64,000 nucleotides of DNA. Source: Kosakonia sp. H02. Lineage in GTDB: Bacteria > Pseudomonadota > Gammaproteobacteria > Enterobacterales > Enterobacteriaceae. Below, one piece after another: positions 42,031 through 49,109 of this stretch (positions within the stretch are counted from its first letter, which is position 1; every line of letters starts with the position of its first letter). The translations under genes were made by a program, and so were the position numbers. The notes below the pieces were generated by a model. It saw only the letters and a list, made by a program, of their open reading frames with translations, had not been told where the DNA came from and did not search any database. Location: positions 1,488,001 through 1,552,000 of the forward strand of contig CP131915.1 in NCBI GenBank assembly GCA_030704225.1, read 5' to 3'.

Positions 42031-42760
42031 TTTAAACGCCGATATTGGCGAAGGCTTTGATCGTAACGACCGCGAGCTGATGGCGGTGGTGACGTCCGTG
42101 AATATCGCCTGCGGTTTTCACGCCGGTGACGCCGCCACGATGTTGCGCTGTGTGAAGCACGCGCTGGCGCATGATGTGGCTATTGGCGCACACCCCTCTT
42201 TTCTCGATCGGGAAAATTTTGGCCGCACGAAAATGTCCACTCCGCCTGAGGTGGTTTACGCCGAGGTGCTGTATCAAATCGGCGCGCTGGCGGCGATGGT
42301 GCGAACAGAAGGCGGCAGATTGGCCCATGTCAAACCGCACGGTATGCTCTACAACCAGGCGGCGGAAGATGCGCCACTCGCCGATGCCATTGCCCGCGCG
42401 GTACACGATTTTGATCCCACGCTCATTCTTGTTGGACTGGCGGGCAGCGAGCTGATTCGCGCCGGGGAACGTTTCGGTCTGAAAACACGTCAGGAGGTGT
42501 TTGCCGATCGCGGTTATCTGCCCACTGGCCGCCTGGTGCCGCGCAGTGAACCTGGCGCGTTAATTGATGATGAAAACATGGCGCTGGCGCAAACGCTGGA
42601 GATGGTGCAACACGGACGGGTGAAAAGCGTCGATGGCCGTTATGCCAGCGTAATGGCGCAGACCGTTTGTGTGCACGGCGACGGGGAACATGCATTGATG
42701 TTTGCCCGCCGTTTGCGCTCGGCGTTTATTGCGCAGGGCGTGACCCTTTCTTCACGCTGA
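42020..42760 (+). CDS. pxpA: 5-oxoprolinase subunit PxpA (LamB/YcsF family)
   Basis: Hydrolytic LamB/YcsF subunit of 5-oxoprolinase. ATG at 42020 (MKIDLNADIGEGFDRND) gives 246 residues (E. coli 244). The longer open frame from 41837 lies in pxpC and is noise. Motifs ANIACGFHAGD-type (NIACGFHAGDA), GAHPSFLDRENFGR, HVKPHGMLYNQA and FADRGY are intact. 15 bases before nei. Confidence 0.95.
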   Translation: MKIDLNADIGEGFDRNDRELMAVVTSVNIACGFHAGDAATMLRCVKHALAHDVAIGAHPSFLDRENFGRTKMSTPPEVVYAEVLYQIGALAAMVRTEGGRLAHVKPHGMLYNQAAEDAPLADAIARAVHDFDPTLILVGLAGSELIRAGERFGLKTRQEVFADRGYLPTGRLVPRSEPGALIDDENMALAQTLEMVQHGRVKSVDGRYASVMAQTVCVHGDGEHALMFARRLRSAFIAQGVTLSSR

Positions 42761-42775
42761 CACAAGGAGTTTTAC

Positions 42776-43567
42776 ATGCCGGAAGGCCCGGAGATCCGCC
42801 GCGCGGCGGATACCCTTGAAACCGCCATTCAGGGTAAGCCATTGACCGATGTCTGGTTTGCGCTGCCACATTTAACCCATTTCGCCGCCGGGTTGGTGGG
42901 ACAGCACATCGAAAGTATTGAAACGCGCGGAAAAGCGTTGCTGACACACTTTTCCGGCGGGCTGACGCTCTACAGTCATAACCAGCTTTATGGCGTCTGG
43001 CGCGTGGTCAATGCGGGCGAAACACCGCAAACCAACCGCGTGCTGCGCGTACGCCTGCAAGCGGCCGATACCGCTATTTTGCTTTACAGCGCGTCGGATA
43101 TCGCCATTCTGACGCCAGATCAACTGGCGCAGCATCCTTTTTTACAGCGCGTGGGACCGGACGTGCTGGACATGACGCTAACCGTCGAACAGGTGAAAGC
43201 ACGCCTGTTATCACCACGCTTTCGCCGCCGCCAGTTTTCCGGTTTATTGCTCGATCAGGCCTTTCTCGCCGGGCTGGGCAACTATCTGCGGGTGGAAATT
43301 CTCTGGCACAGCGAACTGGCTGCTCAGCGTAATGCTGCGCAACTCACTGACGCTCAACTCGATGTGCTGGCGCACGCGCTGCTGGATATTCCGCGTTTGT
43401 CTTACCAAACCCGCGGTGTGGTGGATGAGAACAAGCACCACGGGGCGTTGTTTCGTTTTAAGGTGTTTCATCGGGCGGGGGAGAAGTGCGAGCGCTGCGG
43501 CGGGGTAATTGAAAAAACGACCCTGTCGTCAAGGCCGTTTTATTGGTGTCCGGCGTGTCAAAAATAA
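42776..43567 (+). CDS. nei: endonuclease VIII
   Basis: DNA glycosylase/AP lyase for oxidised pyrimidines. 263 residues, E. coli length. The N-terminal MPEGPEIRRAA supplies the catalytic Pro2 and Glu3. The helix-two-turn-helix region includes GNYLRVEILW, and the C-terminal zinc finger is CERCGG...CPACQK with RPFYW. Last gene of the ybgA-phrB-ybgI-pxpBCA-nei run, convergent with gltA. Confidence 0.98.
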   Translation: MPEGPEIRRAADTLETAIQGKPLTDVWFALPHLTHFAAGLVGQHIESIETRGKALLTHFSGGLTLYSHNQLYGVWRVVNAGETPQTNRVLRVRLQAADTAILLYSASDIAILTPDQLAQHPFLQRVGPDVLDMTLTVEQVKARLLSPRFRRRQFSGLLLDQAFLAGLGNYLRVEILWHSELAAQRNAAQLTDAQLDVLAHALLDIPRLSYQTRGVVDENKHHGALFRFKVFHRAGEKCERCGGVIEKTTLSSRPFYWCPACQK

Positions 43568-43582
43568 CGCACCGGATGGTTT

Positions 43583-43618
43583 TGTAGGCCCGGTAAGCGA
43601 AGCGCTACCGGGCGTTCA
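43583..43618. repeat. REP-like hairpin between nei and gltA
   Basis: GCCCGGTAAGCGAAGCGCTACCGGGC is a strong palindrome preceded by TTTTGTAG. It lies between convergent genes and may double as a bidirectional 3' end structure. Confidence 0.7.
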
Positions 43619-43622
43619 GATA

Positions 43623-44909
43623 TTACTCTTTTTTCAGATCGGACGAGAATTCGCGTTTTTCGTAGCCGGTGTAGAGCTGACGCGGACGGGCAATCTTGAT
43701 GCCGTCGTCGTGCATTTCATTCCAGTGTGCAATCCAGCCCACGGTACGCGCCATCGCGAAGATGACTGTAAACATGGACGACGGAATACCCATCGCTTTC
43801 AGGATAATACCGGAGTAGAAGTCGACGTTCGGGTAGAGTTTGCGTTCGATAAAGTACGGATCGTTGAGCGCAATGTGCTCCAGCTCCATCGCCACTTCCA
43901 GCAGATCGTCTTTGGTGCCCAGCTCACGCAGCACTTCGTGGCAGGTCTCACGCATTACGGTCGCGCGCGGGTCATAGTTCTTGTAGACACGGTGACCAAA
44001 GCCCATCAGACGGAACGAATCGTTCTTATCTTTGGCGCGACGCAGGAATTCCGGGATGTGTTTCACGGAACTGATCTCTTCCAGCATCTTCAGTGCCGCT
44101 TCGTTGGCACCGCCATGCGCCGGTCCCCACAGAGAAGCAATACCTGCGGCGATACAGGCGAACGGGTTCGCACCGGAAGAGCCTGCGGTACGCACGGTAG
44201 ACGTGGAGGCATTCTGTTCGTGATCCGCATGCAGGATCAGAATACGGTCCATGGCGCGTTCCAGCACCGGGTTCACTTCATAAGATTCGCACGGCGTGGC
44301 GAACATCATATGCAGGAAGTTACCGGAGTAGGAGAGATCGTTGCGCGGGTAGATAAAGGGCTGACCGATGGAGTATTTGTAACACATTGCCGCCACGGTC
44401 GGCATTTTGGACAGCAGGCGGAACGCCGCGATTTCACGGTGACGCGGATTGTTCACATCCAGCGAGTCGTGATAGAACGCCGCCAGCGCACCGGTCACGC
44501 CGCACAGCACCGCCATCGGGTGCGAGTCACGACGAAAACCGTGGAACAGACGGGTGATCTGCTCGTGGATCATGGTGTGGCGCGTGACGGTCAGTTTGAA
44601 CTCATCAAACTGTTCCTGGGTCGGCTTCTCGCCGTACAGCAGGATATAGCAGACTTCCAGATAGTTGGATTCGGTCGCCAACTGATCAATAGGGAAACCG
44701 CGGTGCAGCAGAATGCCTTCGTCGCCGTCGATAAAGGTGATTTTCGATTCGCATGATGCGGTAGAGGTAAAACCTGGGTCAAAAGTAAATACCCCTTTTG
44801 AACCGAGACTACGGATATCAATAACATCCTGACCGAGCGTGCCTTTTAGCACATCCAGTTCAATAGCAGCGTCACCATTGTAGGTGAGGTTTGCTTTTTT
44901 ATCAGCCAT
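43623..44909 (-). CDS. gltA: citrate synthase (type II)
   Basis: Condenses acetyl-CoA and oxaloacetate, first step of the TCA cycle. 428 residues (E. coli 427), begins MADKKANLTYNGDAAIELDV. Catalytic histidines and aspartate are in GPAHGGANEAALK, FGHRVYKNYDPRA and VDFYSGIIL. It is divergent from sdhC across 650 bases that should hold both sets of promoters. Confidence 0.98.
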   Translation of the reverse strand: MADKKANLTYNGDAAIELDVLKGTLGQDVIDIRSLGSKGVFTFDPGFTSTASCESKITFIDGDEGILLHRGFPIDQLATESNYLEVCYILLYGEKPTQEQFDEFKLTVTRHTMIHEQITRLFHGFRRDSHPMAVLCGVTGALAAFYHDSLDVNNPRHREIAAFRLLSKMPTVAAMCYKYSIGQPFIYPRNDLSYSGNFLHMMFATPCESYEVNPVLERAMDRILILHADHEQNASTSTVRTAGSSGANPFACIAAGIASLWGPAHGGANEAALKMLEEISSVKHIPEFLRRAKDKNDSFRLMGFGHRVYKNYDPRATVMRETCHEVLRELGTKDDLLEVAMELEHIALNDPYFIERKLYPNVDFYSGIILKAMGIPSSMFTVIFAMARTVGWIAHWNEMHDDGIKIARPRQLYTGYEKREFSSDLKKE

Positions 44910-45304
44910 TTACGGTCTCCTTAGCGCCTTATTGCTTAAGACCGCCAGCCACCGGGTTTGCTTCATCTGTTTGTCAATGTTAACAGTTTGTTATTTAGCT
45001 CGCTGCTCTGTTGAGAGGAGGTACCAGGGTACAGAGCGATAGGCGCGTGCAGATATACATTGAAAATACAGTGAAAAATCAGCAAATCAGCGTCTTAGCA
45101 GTCCGAATTTATCAAACCTGTATATCACTAATAACTGTCCTGATTACATCGGTCAATACCATCACACTGTTACATAACTTATTCTCAGGTGAAAGCAAGA
45201 CCCCATAACTTTTACGCATTATAAGTTCTTTATGCTGTAGTTTGTAACAAGAATGTTTAACTTTTGTCAAATCAGATGATTAAAATTTAAAATAATGTTG
45301 TTAT

Positions 45305-45320
45305 CGTGATGAGCATCACT
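45305..45320. promoter_or_regulatory. CRP-like site upstream of sdhC
   Basis: CGTGATGAGCATCACT keeps GTGA-N6-TCAC. It lies about 46 bases upstream of the sdhC -35 box. cAMP-CRP activates sdh in E. coli. Confidence 0.6.
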
Positions 45321-45357
45321 GTTCTGCATAAAACCCGACAAACTATATGTAGGTTAA

Positions 45358-45386
45358 TTGTAATGATTTTGTGAACGACCTATACT
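45358..45386 (+). promoter_or_regulatory. sdhC promoter
   Basis: TTGTAA, 17 bases, TATACT. The surrounding sequence GTTAATTGTAATGATTTTGTGAAC and CCTATACTGCCGCC matches the E. coli sdhC promoter as I remember it. Overlapping GTTAATTGTAATG would be an ArcA-P site. Confidence 0.78.
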
Positions 45387-45559
45387 GCCGCCAGGTCTCC
45401 GGAATATCCTGCAATCCCGAGCCACCCAGCGTTGTAACCTGTCGTTTAGCATATGGAAGCTAATTTTTTGCATGACGAGCAGTTATAGAAAAGGACGCTG
45501 TCTGACCCGCACGCAGACCGGAGGAAGGAAACTATAAGAATAGCATGTGGGCGTTATTC

Positions 45560-45949
45560 ATGATTAAAAATGTTAAAAAACAAAGACCTGTCAACCTGGA
45601 TCTGACAACAATCCGGTTTCCTGTTACGGCTATAGCGTCCATTCTCCACCGCGTTTCCGGCGTCATTACTTTTGTGGCGGTCGGCATTCTGTTGTGGTTA
45701 CTGGGTCTGTCGCTGTCTTCTGAAGAAGGCTTCCTGACCGCCTCTGCCATCATGAGCGGCTTTTTCGTTAAATTCATCCTGTGGGGCATCCTGACGGCGC
45801 TGGCGTATCACGCTGTTGGCGGCATTCGCCACATGTTTATGGATTTTGGCTGGCTGGAAGAAACATTCGAAGCAGGAAAACGTTCCGCTAATCTTTCTTT
45901 TGTGATCACTGTCGTGCTTTCAATTCTCGCAGGAGTCCTCGTATGGTAA
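45560..45949 (+). CDS. sdhC: succinate dehydrogenase cytochrome b556 subunit SdhC
   Basis: Membrane anchor of complex II, three helices, helps bind heme b and ubiquinone. The start at 45560 (MIKNVKKQRPVNLDL) gives 129 residues as in E. coli. An in-frame ATG five codons earlier (MWALF) is also conserved in E. coli but not used in its annotation. Heme ligand His is in LTALAYHAVGGIRHM. It overlaps sdhD by 7 bases. Confidence 0.96.
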   Translation: MIKNVKKQRPVNLDLTTIRFPVTAIASILHRVSGVITFVAVGILLWLLGLSLSSEEGFLTASAIMSGFFVKFILWGILTALAYHAVGGIRHMFMDFGWLEETFEAGKRSANLSFVITVVLSILAGVLVW

Positions 45950-46290
45950 GCAACGCCTCCGCATTAGGACGCAACGGCGTACATGATTTTGTTCTGGTCC
46001 GTGCTACCGCTATTGTCCTGACGTTATACATCATCTATATGGTTGGCTTTTTTGCCGTTACCGGCGATCTGACCTGGACTGTCTGGACTGGCTTCTTCTC
46101 CTCTGCCTTCACGAAAGTCTTTACCCTGCTGGCCCTTTTTTCCATCCTGATCCACGCCTGGATCGGTATGTGGCAGGTATTGACCGACTACGTTAAGCAA
46201 GTGGCCCTGCGCCTGTTTCTGCAACTGGCTATCGTTATTGCGCTTGCGGCTTACGTGATTTATGGATTCGTTGTGGTATGGGGTGTGTAA
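45943..46290 (+). CDS. sdhD: succinate dehydrogenase membrane subunit SdhD
   Basis: Second membrane anchor of complex II, 115 residues, three hydrophobic helices. Contains FSILIHAWIGMWQVLTDYV with the heme-side histidine and the quinone-site tyrosine. The stop overlaps the sdhA start (TAATG). Confidence 0.97.
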   Translation: MVSNASALGRNGVHDFVLVRATAIVLTLYIIYMVGFFAVTGDLTWTVWTGFFSSAFTKVFTLLALFSILIHAWIGMWQVLTDYVKQVALRLFLQLAIVIALAAYVIYGFVVVWGV

Positions 46291-48056
46291 TGAAACTGCC
46301 AGTCAGAGAATTTGATGCTGTTGTTATTGGCGCAGGCGGCGCAGGTATGCGCGCGGCGTTGCAAATTTCCCAGAGCGGGCAAACCTGTGCGCTGCTCTCT
46401 AAAGTGTTCCCAACCCGTTCCCATACTGTGTCGGCGCAGGGCGGTATTACCGTTGCGCTGGGCAATACCCATGAAGACAACTGGGAATGGCACATGTATG
46501 ACACGGTAAAAGGTTCCGATTACATCGGTGACCAGGACGCCATTGAATATATGTGTAAAACCGGCCCGGAAGCGATTCTCGAGCTGGAACATATGGGTCT
46601 GCCGTTCTCCCGTCTTGATGATGGACGTATTTATCAACGCCCGTTTGGTGGCCAGTCGAAAAACTTCGGCGGCGAGCAGGCGGCGCGTACCGCAGCGGCG
46701 GCGGACCGTACCGGCCACGCACTGCTGCACACCCTTTATCAGCAAAACCTGAAAAATCACACGACGATCTTTTCCGAGTGGTACGCGCTGGATCTGGTGA
46801 AAAACCAGGATGGCGCCGTGGTTGGTTGTACCGCGCTGTGTATTGAAACCGGCGAAGTGGTTTACTTCAAAGCGCGTGCCACTGTGCTGGCGACGGGTGG
46901 TGCCGGACGTATTTACCAGTCCACCACTAACGCGCATATCAATACCGGTGACGGCGTTGGTATGGCACTGCGTGCCGGTGTCCCGGTGCAGGATATGGAA
47001 ATGTGGCAGTTCCACCCAACCGGTATTGCCGGTGCGGGCGTACTGGTCACTGAAGGTTGCCGTGGTGAAGGCGGTTACCTGCTGAATAAACACGGCGAGC
47101 GCTTTATGGAGCGTTATGCGCCAAACGCGAAAGATCTGGCGGGGCGCGACGTGGTTGCGCGCTCGATCATGATTGAAATCCGCGAAGGCCGTGGCTGTGA
47201 TGGCCCGTGGGGCCCGCATGCCAAGCTGAAGCTCGATCACCTGGGTAAAGAGGTGCTGGAATCGCGCCTGCCGGGGATCCTCGAACTGTCGCGCACCTTC
47301 GCGCACGTCGATCCGGTAAAAGAGCCGATCCCGGTGATCCCGACTTGCCACTATATGATGGGCGGTATTCCGACCAAAGTGACGGGTCAGGCGCTGACGG
47401 TCAACGCGCAGGGCGAAGATGTGGTGATCCCTGGGCTTTTCGCCGTGGGCGAAATTGCCTGCGTATCCGTGCACGGTGCAAACCGTCTGGGTGGCAACTC
47501 GCTGCTCGACCTGGTGGTGTTTGGCCGCGCGGCGGGTCTGCATTTGCAGGAGTCCATCGCTGAACAGGGCGCGCTGCGTGATGCGAGCGAGTCCGATGTT
47601 GAAGCATCTCTTGAGCGCCTCAACCGCTGGAACAACAACCGCGACGGCGAAGATCCGGTCACCATCCGTAAAGCGCTGCAAGAGTGTATGCAGCACAACT
47701 TCTCGGTATTCCGTGAAGGCGACGCGATGGCGAAAGGTCTTGAGCAGTTGAAAGTTATCCGCGAGCGTCTGAAAAATGCCCGTCTGGATGATTCCTCCAG
47801 CGAATTTAACACCCAGCGTGTTGAGTGCCTGGAGCTGGATAACCTGATGGAAACCGCGTATGCAACGGCGGTTTCAGCCAACTTCCGTACCGAGAGCCGT
47901 GGCGCGCATAGCCGCTTCGACTATCCGGATCGTGACGATGAGAACTGGTTGTGTCACTCCCTGTACCTGCCAGAAACGGAGTCCATGACGCGTCGTAGCG
48001 TCAACATGGAGCCGAAACTGCGTCCGGCGTTCCCGCCGAAGATTCGTACTTATTAA
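46290..48056 (+). CDS. sdhA: succinate dehydrogenase flavoprotein subunit SdhA
   Basis: Oxidises succinate to fumarate with covalently bound FAD. ATG at 46290 (MKLPVREFDAVVIGAGGAG) gives 588 residues. FAD-linking His45 in SHTVSAQGG, substrate-binding His in QFHPTGIAGAGV and Arg in DLAGRDVVARS are present. Almost identical to E. coli. Confidence 0.98.
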   Translation: MKLPVREFDAVVIGAGGAGMRAALQISQSGQTCALLSKVFPTRSHTVSAQGGITVALGNTHEDNWEWHMYDTVKGSDYIGDQDAIEYMCKTGPEAILELEHMGLPFSRLDDGRIYQRPFGGQSKNFGGEQAARTAAAADRTGHALLHTLYQQNLKNHTTIFSEWYALDLVKNQDGAVVGCTALCIETGEVVYFKARATVLATGGAGRIYQSTTNAHINTGDGVGMALRAGVPVQDMEMWQFHPTGIAGAGVLVTEGCRGEGGYLLNKHGERFMERYAPNAKDLAGRDVVARSIMIEIREGRGCDGPWGPHAKLKLDHLGKEVLESRLPGILELSRTFAHVDPVKEPIPVIPTCHYMMGGIPTKVTGQALTVNAQGEDVVIPGLFAVGEIACVSVHGANRLGGNSLLDLVVFGRAAGLHLQESIAEQGALRDASESDVEASLERLNRWNNNRDGEDPVTIRKALQECMQHNFSVFREGDAMAKGLEQLKVIRERLKNARLDDSSSEFNTQRVECLELDNLMETAYATAVSANFRTESRGAHSRFDYPDRDDENWLCHSLYLPETESMTRRSVNMEPKLRPAFPPKIRTY

Positions 48057-48071
48057 TGCGGAGACAGGATG

Positions 48072-48788
48072 ATGAAACTCGAATTCTCGATTTATCGCTA
48101 TAACCCGGATGTTGACGACGCTCCGCGGATGCAGGATTACACGCTGGAAGCGGAAGAAGGGCGCGACATGATGCTGCTGGATGCGTTAATCCAGCTGAAA
48201 GAAACGGATTCTACACTGTCGTTTCGCCGCTCCTGCCGTGAAGGGGTGTGCGGTTCTGACGGCCTGAACATGAACGGTAAGAATGGTCTTGCGTGTATCA
48301 CCCCCATTTCCGCGCTCGGCAACGGCAAGCAGAAGATTGTGATCCGTCCTCTGCCTGGGCTGCCGGTGATCCGCGATTTGGTGGTGGACATGAGTCAGTT
48401 CTATGCTCAATATGAGAAAATTAAGCCTTACTTATTGAATAATGGGCAAAATCCGCCAGCAAGAGAGCATTTACAGGCACCGGAACAGCGCGAAAAGCTC
48501 GACGGTTTGTATGAATGTATTCTCTGCGCGTGCTGCTCAACGTCCTGTCCGTCGTTCTGGTGGAACCCGGATAAGTTTATCGGCCCGGCCGGTTTGCTGG
48601 CGGCGTACCGTTTCCTGATCGACAGCCGCGATACGGAAACCGATAACCGTCTGGAAGGTTTAAGCGATGCTTTCAGCGTATTCCGCTGCCATAGCATCAT
48701 GAACTGCGTCAGTGTATGTCCGAAAGGGCTGAACCCAACGCGCGCCATCGGTCATATCAAGTCGATGTTGTTGCAGCGCAGCGCATAA
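48072..48788 (+). CDS. sdhB: succinate dehydrogenase iron-sulfur subunit SdhB
   Basis: Carries electrons from FAD to quinone. 238 residues from the second of two adjacent ATG codons, 239 if 48069 is used. Either fits the GGAGACAGG ribosome site. The [2Fe-2S] ligands are in SCREGVCGSDG and GLAC. The [4Fe-4S] and [3Fe-4S] ligands are in CILCACCSTSCP and CHSIMNCVSVCPKGLNP. Confidence 0.97.
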   Translation: MKLEFSIYRYNPDVDDAPRMQDYTLEAEEGRDMMLLDALIQLKETDSTLSFRRSCREGVCGSDGLNMNGKNGLACITPISALGNGKQKIVIRPLPGLPVIRDLVVDMSQFYAQYEKIKPYLLNNGQNPPAREHLQAPEQREKLDGLYECILCACCSTSCPSFWWNPDKFIGPAGLLAAYRFLIDSRDTETDNRLEGLSDAFSVFRCHSIMNCVSVCPKGLNPTRAIGHIKSMLLQRSA

Positions 48789-48795
48789 GTAATCA

Positions 48796-48826
48796 ATGCC
48801 CGGTAAGCACAACGCCACCGGGCAAT
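48796..48826. repeat. REP-like hairpin after sdhB
   Basis: TGCCCGGTAAGCACAACGCCACCGGGCA folds as a stem of eight pairs (TGCCCGGT/ACCGGGCA) in the sdhB-sucA gap. Confidence 0.65.
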
Positions 48827-48839
48827 AAATGCAGGAAAT

Positions 48840-49000
48840 CTTTAAAAACCGCCTCCGAAGACATAATCGAAATGTTTGGAGCGAGACAAGGCGGCAACTG
48901 AGCGCATCCCCAGGAGCATAGTCAACTATGTGACTGAGGTGCGCGAAGGCAGCCAACACAGTCGCAGCCCAAACAGTGAAGATTAGGGCAGTTTTTAAAG
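48840..49000. repeat. ERIC/IRU-like element between sdhB and sucA
   Basis: 161 bases bounded by perfect 10-bp inverted ends CTTTAAAAAC/GTTTTTAAAG. The core holds ATCCCCAGGAGC, a CATAGT-CA-ACTATG palindrome, and TGTGACTGAGGTGCGCG then GCAGCCAACACA, which follow the ERIC consensus (CCCCAGGAGCTTACATAAGTAAGTGACTGGGGTGAGCG) with changes. It would be transcribed within sdhCDAB-sucABCD mRNA and could form a long hairpin there. Confidence 0.75.
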
Positions 49001-49109
49001 GTTCCTTCGCGGGCCAAAGAGCTCGCAGTGAACCCTGGGACGTGCGCTTTTCGGTGTACGTCGTAGTTATCCACGGCGAAGTAAGCATAACAATGCTTAA
49101 GGGATCACG

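Larger units (their letters stand above)
44910..45559. other. gltA-sdhC divergent regulatory region
   Basis: 650 bases without a gene, AT-rich in the middle. Contains a CRP-like site (45305-45320), the sdhC promoter (45358-45386) with GTTAATTGTAATG, an ArcA-like half-site overlapping its -35, and a roughly 170-base sdhC leader with GGAGGAAGGAAA near the end. I could not place the gltA promoters with confidence. Confidence 0.6.

Noticed and set aside
45545..45559. Upstream ATG of sdhC (MWALF extension)
   Set aside because: The same in-frame ATG exists in E. coli, where the 129-residue form from the later ATG is the accepted product.
46260..47696. 478-codon antisense frame opposite sdhA
   Set aside because: Pure mirror of sdhA codon usage, no protein-family features.
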